A program made the translations under genes and the position numbers. Positions 1 to 9,831 of a stretch of DNA of 37,691 nucleotides are shown here, one piece after another. The DNA comes from Sperchopsis tessellata (Eukaryota > Arthropoda > Insecta > Coleoptera > Hydrophilidae). Numbering within the stretch: the stretch's first letter is position 1; each line of letters starts with the position of its first letter. Below the pieces are notes generated by a model. The model was not told the origin of the DNA. It was given only the letters and a program-made list of their open reading frames with translations, and did no database searches. The stretch is taken from positions 1-37,691 of the forward strand of contig JAWQRN010000117.1 of NCBI GenBank assembly GCA_033557685.1. The letters run 5' to 3'.

Positions 1-534
1 CAGCCTGAATATGGCTTCAGCCTCAGGTGATGAGCCCCAAACCAAGATACCATAAGTAGCCCTGCTGTGGAAATCTGAAAAATAGGTATTTCTTGCCGTT
101 TCTGGTGTTATGTTTTTATAAACCTTTTTCAAACAGTAAATATACGAAATATACAACAGTTATAACTCTGATGGCTAATTAGATTATACATATATTATAC
201 CCAAATGATTTACTTATATCTCAAATATTCCACAACAAGACAAATAAAATATTCGTCCTCCAAGAAATTTCTCAGTATATAACATGCCTTAGAGAAATAA
301 AAAAAATCACATTCAGGACTTTTTAACTGGATGATTTCTTACATTTAGGTAATTCCATATGAAATCAACCAAGTGATATTTTTCATACTCATTGATTTAA
401 CTAAATTTTGGCATGGATTTTGATTGTTACAAATAAAAAATACAGTTAAATTTTTTCGAATATGGTCGGTCGAACTGTTCAGGAGTTACGTGTACTCCAA
501 ATTTGCACGTAAACCTAAAAGAAACTCCGTATAC
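1..534. other. AT-rich non-coding DNA, no gene seen
   Basis: No open frame or recognisable repeat is visible. The stretch leads up to the outer edge of the inverted-repeat element that becomes recognisable near 535. The element's true outer end could lie somewhat further left, because the arms fade rather than stop. Confidence 0.5.
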
Positions 535-772
535 TTGGTTCTATTTGCCCTAGAAGGCTGAGAAAAAAAGCATTCTAAAGCTATCCAATTGCCTCCACAA
601 TGAGGAGAAAATAGCTGCAGTATTTAGAAAAAATTTTTTTTTTTTATTATTACAAATATTTGACCTTCGATTCCCAAAAAAGTATATATTTGAAAAAATT
701 TAAAATTTTAATTGTTCATTGTATACATACATACCAAATTTCAGGTTGGAAAGCCGAAGGATTTAGAAGTTA
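535..772 (+). repeat. Left arm of long inverted repeat
   Basis: Imperfect reverse-complement match to 1686-1880. The best blocks are at 570-582 (GCATTCTAAAGCT) and 738-772 (TTCAGGTTGGAAAG, then GGATTTAGAAGTTAT). A run of T at 631-645 is private to this arm. Confidence 0.65.
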
Positions 773-931
773 TTTCCTTTAAAACATAACAATGTGTCAG
801 AAAAACTGTCTGTGCAGTGTCCAAAACATGCCCAATGTCCTGGTTTAACTCGGTTTGATTTATAAGACTACAATTGCACACCAAATATCTGTAAAACAAC
901 AATTACATTCAATAAGAAACTTACATTTCTC

Positions 932-1439
932 TTAAGTACGATCAATGCTTTCCATCCAAGATTGACGTTTTTGTGATGCAGCAGGTCCATATGGATGAAG
1001 AAACCTCAATTTCACAAGCTCACCACTTTCATCAACTGACAGCACACACGCAAACCACCACTCATTGTCATAAACGCATGTTACAAATTCTCTAAGGTCC
1101 TTTAGTGCAAGATCTTCATCAATCTAAGTGACTTTCAGCTGCATCGATTTGGAAGAATTTGAGTACGTTTTTGCTTCAATGCTAAATTTTGACACTGGCA
1201 CTTATTGTGCGGGCTAGCGAGAAATGATCCTCCAGCATCTTCCCCTGACGTTCGTATTCTGGAATGGTGGTGTACTGAAATGATATGGCCGGAATGCTAT
1301 CAGTTGCCCAATCATACAGTTGCCTCGGAGTCATGATTTACTCGTCATACGGTCACTGAAGACTGGTGAGAGCAGCAAATCGCTTCACAGTGCCCCCAAC
1401 TCCATCACTGGCCCCCACTCCGTAGCCGAAAAGTGCCAT
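932..1439 (-). pseudogene. Broken copy of a multicopy arthropod gene of unknown function (GVGGTVKR motif family)
   Basis: Read on the minus strand from an ATG at 1437-1439, one frame gives MALFGYGVGASDG, GVGGTVKRFAALTSLQ, then a TGA, PYDE, a TAA, and IMTPRQLYDWATDSIPAI and onward to ISASVK. One extra A near 1183-1187 shifts the frame, after which SIEAKTYSNSS, a TAG just before 1123, DLREFVTCVYDNEWWFACV and FLHPYGPAAS follow to a TAA at 932-934. Two of the stops are what CGA to TGA and CAA to TAA changes would give, a decay signature. From memory these motifs belong to uncharacterised multicopy proteins scattered through arthropod and other animal genomes; I know no function and assign none. 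It lies entirely between the arms of an inverted repeat, suggesting it moved as cargo or is the element's own gene. Confidence 0.6.
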
Positions 1440-1685
1440 TCAGCTGATAAATTTTAATGAATATTATATGAACCTACAAGCTTGCAACTTGGTTACCAAC
1501 TGAATGCTCTGATCTGTACAGAAAGCAAACTTTGAGAACAACAATAAACAACTGATATTCTAGGAACTAAAATTTCACTCCTCGGCACAACAATTCTGTA
1601 GAATATCATACTAAACTTAATACTCAGAAATCCAAAACAATGTAAATATATCAATTTGCATGCAATAGTACTTAGAATGCAGTGT

Positions 1686-1880
1686 ATAACTTCTAAATCC
1701 TTTGACTTTCCAACCTGAATATAATAATATACTTGTTTGTGAATTGAAGGTCAAATATTTGTAGTGTAATTCATAAAATGTTTTGTGTAAATATTGGAGT
1801 TATTTTCTCCTCATTCGGAAGGCCATTTCAACAGCTTTAGAATGCTTATTTTCCCAGTCTTCTAAGGGAAAGTTGTATAT
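1686..1880 (-). repeat. Right arm of long inverted repeat
   Basis: Reverse-complement partner of 535-772. The inner edge is the ATAACTTCTAAATCC block at 1686 and the outer recognisable edge is the TTCCCAGTCTTCTAAGGG block near 1850-1868. The arms differ by small indels and substitutions, so the element is old. Confidence 0.65.
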
Positions 1881-3485
1881 TCCATATTGGATATGTTCAG
1901 GCAAAGATTTTCCCTCTTCTTTGTATTATCTTATGATGTAGCAAAACACTCTAACAGATAATTATTATTCTAAATAAACATAAATTTTGTAAATGAACTC
2001 CACATCTTCAAACTTTAAACAAACACATTCACAAAATCCAAAAGGAGTCACATACACATTAAAATGAGATCATTCACACAAATGAGACAACACAAGATCA
2101 AATTGAAAATATATAGATACAAATCCTCTGAAATCCTAAACAACCAAACACTATAACATAACATATCCTTGTTATAAACAAGCACACATCTGAAACCCAA
2201 ATTATACCCATAAGATAACCACTTGGTCAATACCACACAGTCACACCCCATCCCCTATAAATGGTATATATCATACACATCGTTTATAACCTATGAAAAT
2301 GTACACAAACATCCCGAGTTGAGAGCCAGACATAAACCTGAAAACATCGTCAGATCGCCAGTGTTAAAAGAAACTAAAGGCAATAAAAATCAACAGAAAC
2401 TACCTCATTTCCTTCATCCTTCATTCCATAATGTCGCCCTATTAATGCCCTCTACAATCCTCCAATTTATGTTCTCTACAATGTTACAGAGATCCAATTT
2501 ATGTAAGACTAGCAACAATTTGGTAGAAATATTTTGCAACTAACAAAATGATATCATATGAAACAGCATGGGTATGCAAAGAATTGATGAAGAACCAAGT
2601 TTCAAGTATATTGACAACACACATATAGATAAAATAAACATCCAAAAGAAATTTTCTTGCTTATTTAACATAGAACAATTTACAATGGCTGAATATTAAT
2701 AATTATGTTTGGTATAAAGAACTGAACCTAATGTTTATATTAGTTGTATTATTATTAATCAGAGATAACATAAAGAAAGGTTAAATAAAAAAATAGGTTT
2801 TATTTTGAGTGGTTGACTAGGTACAGTTTTTTGTAATTTAAAAGGTTAATGTACACTTTAAAATTTAGACATGTATTTTTCTAGAAATGAAAATCTAAAA
2901 ATAATAAAATTTAATAAAAGAATATTGAATCACCGTTTTAAACAGATGTCACTTGATATTTTCACAGCTGACCAAAAATTCTAAAAGTTGCCAACTAATA
3001 ATCGCAAGTAAAATTTTGGCAAGTCCCATTAGTTAATTATAAATCAAAATTAATTACCAACTTGTAGAATGTATCTAAAATTTGTAATGTTCATTATAGT
3101 CGTGGTTGATATTGTATTAGTAAAATATCTAACATAAATTAAAACAAAAAGAATATTGTTAATGCATTGTTTCAGTCTCATATACATTATTTTTCGATAA
3201 GATGAAACCTTTTATTCGTATGGATTGCAAATATGTTTTGTAAAAAAAATGTAACTACAATCTATCTGTGAATTAGTATTATTAGAACAAACATTGTAAT
3301 TTACTTTTTATTCTTAATTTGATTTAACATCGGTCTTTTTCCACTATTGCCAAACACCAACACTTAGAATTACAGCAATTGTTTACCACATTCAATACTA
3401 CAACTAGAATTCTTGCAATTCTTATCTACACAGTTTACACATGGAAACACTTCTTTAATAGTACTAAATCAAAAATATAAAATGA
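1881..3485. other. Presumed intron of the RBR ligase gene, no exon seen
   Basis: No continuation of the RING1 coding sequence is visible on the minus strand, so the next exon must lie beyond the left edge. From about 1990 to 2545 the plus strand is rich in A and C and poor in G, which leaves open frames on both strands (2048-2251 minus, 2223-2543 plus). Neither resembles a known protein, and the composition explains the lack of stops. Confidence 0.45.
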
Positions 3486-3491
3486 ACTAAC
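3486..3491 (-). other. Splice donor of the RBR ligase exon
   Basis: On the minus strand the coding sequence reads ...TGT ATA GAG followed by GTTAGT, close to the consensus MAG|GTRAGT. The intron starts in phase 0 after Glu253. Reading past it gives a hydrophobic tail unlike the family, which supports splicing here. Confidence 0.7.
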
Positions 3492-4250
3492 CTCTATACA
3501 GAAAGAACAATTACACTGCTGAATTTGACAGGCATCTTTAGAAGGCACCTCAACGAGACAGAGCTTGCAAAGCAGTGGTGGTTCATCAGGCACAGGAACA
3601 AATCCCCCCGTGCTGGAATTAAGAGAATACCGGGAACTCGATGCTAATGTCAACAAGCTTGAACACCGTGAACACATCCGTGCCGTTGATCCATGTGGAG
3701 ACACTCTGAGTCGATTAACAGGTTGCATAGGCTCAACACTACTACTACTCGATGATGATCGCAAATAACTAGTAAGGGCCAAGACTGTCTCGCACTTCCG
3801 CATGCTCGCCAGACTGGCCGTTGGTCGAATGAGATTCGAGACACTTCCATCACGACGAACCAGAGGTGCGGAGGTCTCAACACCCTCTCCACTATTTCTT
3901 CTTCGATTCACTAAGGACTTTATGCCAGGCATGGTAAGTAGATCAAGACGACTTCGGGGCCGGCGGGGGTTTGAGGATGGGGCATGTGTTGTAGGTATTG
4001 CTGGGGAGGTGGTTAAACGCCGGCCCCTTAGCTCTAGCAATGACGCACTGTCCGCCACTTTTTTGGGGGTCTCTTCACACTCACTGAGCGTACCGTAACC
4101 TACTGACCATGAACATATGGCACGTCGTTTTTCTCGACGAGTAGGAGGGTCTGCCCAAGCAGCACTCAAACAGGGTCTCCTTCTGCCAGGTCCTCCTCTT
4201 AATGGAAGGGTGGTATTATCCCCACACAATGGTTGGATTGGGAGAGTCAT
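3492..4250 (-). CDS. RNF144A-like: N-terminal coding exon of an RNF144-like RBR E3 ubiquitin ligase (partial)
   Basis: The exon encodes 253 residues. Residues 1-220 are low-complexity and rich in Ser, Arg and Pro, with a serine run at about 165-171; this part is probably disordered. Residues 224-253 hold the start of a RING1 domain, PPLLCKLCLVEVPSKD then QQCNCSFCIE, with Cys228-x2-Cys231 and Cys246-x-Cys248-x2-Cys251. This matches the opening of the RING1-IBR-RING2 module of RNF144-type ligases, which pass ubiquitin from an E2 through a RING2 cysteine thioester to substrate. IBR, RING2 and the C-terminal membrane anchor usual in this family are not in the window and should be encoded by exons to the left. 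The start is the first in-frame ATG; a TAA lies four codons upstream. The long N-terminal extension is absent from short vertebrate RNF144A; I believe insect homologues such as Drosophila CG33144 are longer, but this is from memory. The exon is much less AT-rich than its surroundings. Confidence 0.75.
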
Positions 4251-4314
4251 ATTTAGATGTTAATGTTACAGAAATCTTCATGAATCGTATACTGCCTATC
4301 TGTACTTCCGACAT
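4216..4314 (-). promoter_or_regulatory. Upstream ORF overlapping the ligase start codon
   Basis: The first ATG of the exon lies directly at the splice acceptor (4312-4314). It opens a 32-codon frame (MSEVQIGSIRFMK... ending ...VWG, TAA at 4216-4218) in a different frame from the ligase and overlaps its start by 35 bases. If the acceptor is used, ribosomes meet this ATG first, so it could lower ligase translation. It is also possible that the ATG is spliced out or ignored. Confidence 0.4.
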
Positions 4315-4340
4315 CTGCAAGAAATAAGAAAGTGTAAATA
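4315..4340 (-). other. Splice acceptor upstream of the ligase coding exon
   Basis: The minus strand reads a pyrimidine-rich tract TTACACTTTC, TTATTTCTTGCAG, then ATG. This is a strong 3' splice site, so the coding exon is preceded by at least one more exon (probably 5' untranslated). Confidence 0.65.
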
Positions 4341-5970
4341 TCTACTCATACAAGTCAGAATATAAAAAAAAATGAAATTTAATAAATCCACATCGATCAT
4401 ATGGTATGCACAAAGTATGAAAAACTAAATGAAACTTTTATTTTTAAGTTAAATATGTTAATAAAATATATCTTTATGTTTCTACTTGCTTCCAAAAACT
4501 TTACATTGAATATTCCATAGATTCTTTTGTAAGAATTTTTAATACGGGGTTAAGGTTAGACACTTATCAGTGAAAATAACATTCCACTGTTCAGTCAATG
4601 TTATTCACAAAATACCATATATAAAATAATAATTTATTCGATAGTTTAAATTATGTGTATCAAAATTTCTTAGTATTATTTTGATAGATTTCATTGGTTT
4701 TCCATGGCCAACTCTAAGTCATTATGCAAAAGAATGTATAACATTTAAAATATTCCATATTACAAGAAATAAGAAAACAAAACAACACTAAAATAAACAC
4801 CTGTATCATCAAATATATTTTTGTAGATACTGAGAAGAAATAAATCTTATCTAAAAGTGATCAAAAAGTTAATCTAGCTAAAATAAGCTCTTTGCAAAAA
4901 ATTGTAATTATCTCAGAAAATATAGAAAAAATATATTTAGAAAAATTAAATAACATTTTGTTGATCGAAAATATATTTATTAATTTCTTGATAGTAACCC
5001 GGCAAAAATATAAGAGCACAACTTACAGGTGTTTATTATAACACTTATTGTTTAATTTTCAGGAAGAAATTATCATCTGAATTACGATGAAATATAACCT
5101 GTCACCATTAAATAATATAAATACTACCTGCTGAACGAGCAGATTAACATATATATTGCTATTAGACTGAGTATCTCAAACACAAGTCACACTTTTTATT
5201 GGATAACATTAATTACTTTTAAAAAACCCCTAATGGTAAATTAAAGTGAGTAACATAAAGGTAATGATTATAAACAATTATAATAAATTATAATCTTTAC
5301 TGCCTATATGTCAGCATTTAGATTATTAAATGTAACTATTCATCACACAAGACATAACTTCCCAAAACAAGTTTCTATCGGTAATATTTCCGACTCATTA
5401 AAAAAGTTTTTTTTCAAATTTTTGTTACAATATTGTGCAATACTTTAACATATAAATGAAAAAAAAAAGATTTGAAAACATTAAGCTATAAAAAAACTGT
5501 ACATGGGTTATACCTATATAAAACAGCATCAGAAGTTGAGTAATATTAAATATGTTTGATATCTAACAAAAACAGCATCAGAAGTTGAGTAATATTAAAT
5601 ATGTTTGATATCTAACAAATGCACATGCCAAACCAGCTCAATTTAGCAGGCATAAAGCTTTTTGCAAAGGTCCAATATATACTAAGTTACTTTTCCTTAG
5701 TAATGAAATGACTTTGTTTTAAATAAGTTTTTTTTTTTTAAATGTTACCGTGATCGGGTCTCTTTATATTATATTATTAAATTTTGTTAACAGATTTCTT
5801 ATTTCTTATTTTTACGAATTCATTCCAAACCTCTGCGATTTTATTCTATGAAAAGTCACAATGCTCTAACGATACACCCACGGATGTCGACTGTTGAATA
5901 AGTTGTAATGTTTAGAAAAACATAAATTTAAAGAACGAATATGTTGTTGAGGAGTAGGGGTGATCCATAT
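4341..5970. other. AT-rich presumed intron, no gene seen
   Basis: No coding potential is visible on either strand. Apart from a 49-bp perfect tandem duplication at 5521-5618, I recognise no transposon in this stretch. Confidence 0.5.
5521..5618 (+). repeat. Perfect 49-bp tandem duplication
   Basis: The unit beginning AAACAGCATCAGAAGTTGAG and ending ATATCTAACAA occurs twice back to back with a 49-bp period and no differences, so the duplication is recent or is an assembly artefact. Confidence 0.9.
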
Positions 5971-6082
5971 AATAAAGACAATAAAAGAAAGGACAATTGA
6001 GAAAATGTCAAGTCGAAATGCATGCCACAACATATGAATAAGGCACATTCGACATTTTCTCTTTTGTTTTATTGTTTTTATT
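5971..6082 (+). repeat. Imperfect long hairpin, precursor-like
   Basis: The arms 5971-6026 and 6042-6082 are reverse complements with small bulges: AATAAAGACAATAAAAG pairs with the segment ending CTTTTGTTTTATTGTTTTTATT, and GAGAAAATGTC pairs with GACATTTTCTC. The inner part GTCGAAATGCATGCC also pairs with GGCACATTCGAC. The loop is about 15 nt. It is followed at 6092-6127 by a degenerate CCTGAGGA...GACTCGAAAC segment resembling the Penelope-like tails elsewhere in the window, so it may be another decayed copy of that family. Confidence 0.5.
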
Positions 6083-6269
6083 AACAAGTTTGTCCTGAGG
6101 ATAAGGCGTAATGACTCGAAACTGATCAACTAAATTATAAGTAAATAATATATACTCAGTTGATGTTTCCTTTTTTCAACCTTGAATGTATAAATTTAAA
6201 GGTTCAAATGAAGTTTTGAAAATTGTCTCACTTAACCAATATAGCAATATGAATTTATTCATTACAGTT

Positions 6270-6540
6270 TTAACACTTTAAGCCCACGAGCCACCAGTTG
6301 GCATGTTAATACTACTCCCGCTGCTAACATGCCCACCAGTGATCATGATATGTTTAAGATTTTATAGCTATATGGCCACCTGTGAACAATTTTTATATGT
6401 TTTGCTGTCAGCCATATTTGTGGTACCTCAGCGTACTAGTTATTTAGTAAGTGGCATATCACCCACTAGATTTCCCACTGTCCGCAGTATTAAAAAGGAG
6501 TACAATTAATCAAAAAGGGGTATAATATCCCCTATAGGAG
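6270..6540 (+). repeat. Small inverted-repeat region of unknown origin
   Basis: GGCATGTTA (6300-6308) and TAACATGCC (6325-6333) form a perfect 9-bp stem with a 16-nt loop, and each arm is bordered by CCACCAGT. TTAACACTTTAAGCCC at 6270-6285 could be the TTAA target and end of a piggyBac-type element, but no partner end is visible. A shorter palindrome-like GGGGTATAATATCCCC lies at 6517-6532. No gene is recognised in the open frame 6303-6509. Confidence 0.35.
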
Positions 6541-6879
6541 TACAATTTTTTAAAACTCCCAAAAGAAGTACGGTTGGTCACCTTATTGAATAGCCATAAT
6601 AATTCTTATTATTTTCTCATTCCCGACTTACTGTTAAACTATTCCAACCACAGAATACATATTTACTTCGTGCTATGCCTACTTGTGCTGCTAAAAGAGT
6701 TACAATAATTTAAAATGACCGTAAATAACAGTGCCTAAGCAACGTGCATAGCTTGTCAAAACCGAAATAAAATAATTCACACGCTGTATAAAAAAGAAAT
6801 AAAATCAGAATACATAAGATATGACAAAAGCTATAAACTCCTATATGGGGCCATTTTCAATAATAGGCCTTTTGCATAA

Positions 6880-7965
6880 AAAACAAAGTCATTTGTAAGT
6901 TGCTCTCTTATAATTTTTTGGAAGTTCATTGTAGAGCTTAGAACTTCAGTAGTTTACTTCTTGCTGAGAAGTATTCAATCTGTTATATAGCATTTGTATC
7001 AGGTCCCCATTTCATGTTTTATGTTCATGGTACTGATCATTTCTAAAGAACTCATTGTTATTTCACAACAAAGATTAGATGGTAAGTATTTTCAGTTTTA
7101 AAATATTCTCTTTAGCTTTCAGTAAATCATAAACTACACTACACTCTCAAAGCTCTTTTATGGAACAGAAAAATGCACTGTAATCCAAAGGATGATCTCC
7201 ACAACATAAGAGTATGAAAATTTGTATAGTCAACCTGGCACACTGGTAAGTAGCAATCTTCTTGATCCTGGCGTAAATAGTAGTAGATGGTATTTTGACT
7301 AACTTATCTGCATGCATTAGCTAATTAAGTTTGTTATCCACATTTAGTCCCAAAACCTATGACTTTGTAGATAGCTTTCCTAATCTCATTGTAAATAAAA
7401 TCTGTTATATCTTTGTTCAGCTTATTATACCGGAAATGAAGTATCATCGGGGTAAAGAACTGATGTTCGTGATGTTGTTGTTATAGATAATGAAGAGTAA
7501 GGAGCCAAGTTAGACTTCTGCAGTACCCAACAGTCCAAAATATTCCGCTCTGAAATACAGCCCTTCCACTACACCATCTGGGTTCTAGTACATAAATAGA
7601 ACTGCACTCATAATGTGTAAACATTTTTTATGAGCACATCATGTGTCAATGCTCATGTCACATGTTCAATTTGAAGATCTTCTGTGTAATAAAAAACCTC
7701 AGTGATTTGTTATATGACGTCCAACACAGCAATTGATGTACATCTCTGCTCGCTTGGTACCCATACTGACTCTCCACAAACAGATGATACTTCTCAAGAA
7801 AACTCATCATTCTGTTCCTTATGGCTGTTTCACAAACTTTTGTTTACATTGTTGTATCTTTCTTTGTCTGCATAACCTTCAAATCTATCATCCACTTGAA
7901 AATTCAGTTTCTCAGATACAAATTGTAATTTGTTATTACCTAATAATGTATATTAATTATAAAGC
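6880..7965 (-). mobile_element. CR1/L2-like LINE remnant, RT and 3' end
   Basis: On the minus strand, pieces in the expected order and several frames match the C-terminal half of a CR1/Jockey-group reverse transcriptase. They are MMSFLEKYHLFVESQYGYQ (about 7755-7820), a GSLLFIIYNNNITNISSL segment after the usual GVPQGS position (about 7455-7515), YPDDTS in place of YADDTS (about 7440-7455), LFHKRALRV (about 7139-7165) and SKLYNELPKN (about 6913-6945). Many stops and frameshifts separate them, so the copy is long dead. The 5' part with endonuclease is missing. Confidence 0.65.
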
Positions 7966-8012
7966 TTAGAATTACAACCTATTATGGATCTATTTAATAA
8001 TATATATATATA

Positions 8013-8627
8013 AAACTGGCAAAATACCTCGAGAATAGTTAAAATCGACCTTTGAGGTACTACCAAAAAAGAAAACTGCGAAAGGCTGTCCAGAATATAG
8101 AACTATAAGTCTTATGTGCCACATACTCAAAATCTTTTTAAAGATAATACACATGAGAATTTATAAAAAGTTAGAGGAAAAATCAGCGATACCCAGTTTG
8201 GATTTGTAAAGGGAAGGGAACTAGAGATGTGTTGTACGGAATTAATGTTTTGTTGCAAAGATGTCAAGATATGAATATAGATGTACATATGTGCCTGGTA
8301 TTTTACGAAAAGGCATTTGACAAAGTTCAACACCAGCGACTAATAGAAATACTTAAGAGCAAGCAGATTGACGAACATGATACATGAATCATTCAAAATC
8401 TATATTGAAATCAGAAGGCTAACATTAGAATAGAAAACAAAACAACAGAAGAAATTGAAATTCAAAGGGGAGTGAGGCAAGGGTGTATACTGTCGCCCTT
8501 GCTATTCAACTTATACTTCGAAGCAATATTTCAGGAAGCCCTAGAAGGAGTAACAGCAGGCATGGTAATAAACAGAAGACCTATAAATAATAATTATCGA
8601 TTTGCCGATGATACCTTAATACTAGCG
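8013..8627 (+). mobile_element. RTE-like LINE, 5' part of a copy split by a nested LINE
   Basis: The plus strand encodes a reverse transcriptase starting mid-protein after a (TA)n run: TGKIPRE-stop-LKSTF, CPEYRTISLMCHILKIF, ISDTQFGFVKGRE, then after a frameshift YEKAFDKVQHQRLIEILKS (motif A), RGVRQGCILSPLLFNLYFE (motif B) and FADDTLILA (motif C). It continues after the insertion at 13045. Stops inside motif neighbours show it is a pseudogene. The 5' truncation at a TA microsatellite is typical of target-primed insertion. Assignment to RTE rather than another LINE clade is from general similarity. Confidence 0.75.
8611..8627 (+). repeat. Left 17-bp target-site duplication
   Basis: ATACCTTAATACTAGCG is identical to 13028-13044. 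It lies at the motif C coding site of the host LINE and marks where the second LINE inserted. Confidence 0.92.
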
Positions 8628-8945
8628 GAGGAATTGAGTGACAATGTGTGAGAGAGCAGTTGACAGCAAGATTTGACCTCTGTAAAACAATGAACAGAAA
8701 TGTAATAAATGGTGAAAACAGTGGAAATACAACTTGTGAGACAGGGGAAATCCAGCATAAGCTAAGAGTTTATAATAGATTGAAGTTTGGTAAGTAAAAT
8801 TAAAACAATATAGACTGAAATCTGACAGTTGATAGTTAGCCGTTGCACACTCGCAAAGGCGAGAATAACAAAGAACAGGACCGGAGTGGCAGGCTGTAGT
8901 TTAATGTTTAGCAAGAAATAGCTGGAAAGAGAGAGATCATTACGT

Positions 8946-9723
8946 ATGAACTCCACATCAGAGTTAACCAAGAGAAAAAAGAAATCAGGTACTGAAGTGG
9001 AAGAGGTTGAACCGGCATTGCCGTTCACAAAAAGAAGAAAACTGCCAAGTCGCCACCTGTTAAGCATCCAGCAATCAGAGAAAGTAAACTGAAGGAAGGA
9101 AGGGTGACGGAGGAACAGAGAATGGGGAGTCAAGAAGGAGAGAAAAAAAAAGTAAAAATGTTGCAGATTCCAACCAGGCAAATAAGACAGGAAAATGCCA
9201 AAATGAGGAAACGAATGAAGGAAACCTTTCAGGAAAAGGAGAAGAAATGTATAGGGGAAAGCAATGAATTGGCAGCTAGGCTGAAACATATAGAGAATAA
9301 ACTGGAAGAAAAGCAAAGTCAAGAGAGAACGACAAATATTATAAACAGAGGCATGAAACCAGAAAGTGAGGACATTCAGGCAGAAACAATTAAGTTCCTG
9401 AAGTTGCAGTCGGGGGTTGAAGTTAAGGTAAAAGAGGCTTATAGATTGGGAAAAATGTAAAGTGGCACAGTAATGTTGAATATGGAGAGTTAGGATGAAA
9501 AGAAATCAGTGATGGTAAATAAGATTAAATTAAGAAACACACGATACTATATAGGCCACGATTTAACAAATAAGGATCGAGAGATACAAAGGAAAATCAG
9601 AGGAATCTCACTGAAAGAGAGATCAGAAGGAAAGAGAACTAGAATTGCATATCAGAAGTTGTTGGTCGAGGGAAAATGGTTCCGTTGGGATGAGGGAAAG
9701 GAGCAGCTTGAACCAAAAAACTA
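8946..9723 (+). pseudogene. Nested LINE ORF1 (coiled-coil RNA-binding protein), decayed
   Basis: A start at 8946 opens a basic N-terminus (MNSTSELTKRKKKSG) that shifts frame near 9040. The main frame from 9104 is highly charged and coiled-coil-like (residues about 10-75, with ENAKMRKRMKE and HIENKLEEKQ), then reads GMKPESEDIQAETIKFLK as in LINE ORF1 RNA-binding cores. Stops at 9458-9460 and shortly after do not change the frame, which resumes as NKIKLRNTRYYIGHDLTNKD to EGKWFRWDEGKEQ and ends at 9723. I see no CCHC zinc knuckles. The product would bind the LINE transcript; this copy cannot make it whole. Confidence 0.7.
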
Positions 9724-9831
9724 GAACATAATGATGATGAACTTGGCAATGGCAATGGCAAAGAACTGCGAATAGGATTTTGGAATGAAGCGGGAGTGAA
9801 GAATAAGGATGACGATTTTTGGGAGTATATA
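9724..9831 (+). pseudogene. Nested LINE ORF2, start of the AP endonuclease domain
   Basis: The frame reads GNGNGKELRIGFWNEAGV then KNKDDDFWEYI, the first strand and the asparagine region of an exonuclease-endonuclease-phosphatase fold, in place of the usual LRIGFWNVAG. It stops at 9835-9837, where foreign DNA begins. The segment following this in intact relatives, including the catalytic glutamate region around ETW, is missing. Confidence 0.65.

Larger units (their letters stand above)
535..1880 (-). mobile_element. DNA element with long imperfect terminal inverted repeats around a pseudogene
   Basis: The segment near 551-772 reappears in reverse complement near 1686-1868. Shared blocks include GCATTCTAAAGCT, TGAGGAGAAAATA, CAAATATTTGACCTTC and GGATTTAGAAGTTAT, in the same order and at similar spacing. 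Between the arms lies a minus-strand pseudogene (932-1439). Arms of about 200 bp around a single coding segment suggest a DNA transposon or a foldback element carrying a gene. The outer ends are poorly defined and I see no target-site duplication, so the superfamily is not assigned. An alternative is an inverted duplication of a host locus, but ordered homology confined to both flanks favours an element. Confidence 0.6.

Noticed and set aside
2048..2543. Open frames on both strands in the A+C-rich segment
   Set aside because: Explained by base skew; no motif, and composition is low-complexity.
3565..4098. Plus-strand open frames opposite the ligase exon (3565-3768 and 3802-4098) and a shifted minus frame (3650-3892)
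   Set aside because: They are shadows of the GC-richer ligase exon. The minus-strand frame has the RING1 cysteines, splice sites and the longest opening.
6092..6127. Fourth hammerhead-like motif (CCTGAGGA...CTCGAAAC)
   Set aside because: The two boxes are present but no helix II pairs between them, so I treat it only as a possible decayed relative.
8762..9322. 186-codon minus-strand frame rich in Phe and Ser
   Set aside because: It is the antisense of the A- and G-rich LINE ORF1; purine-rich coding sense gives stop-poor pyrimidine antisense. The same applies to the minus frames at 10619-11287 and 11330-11794.
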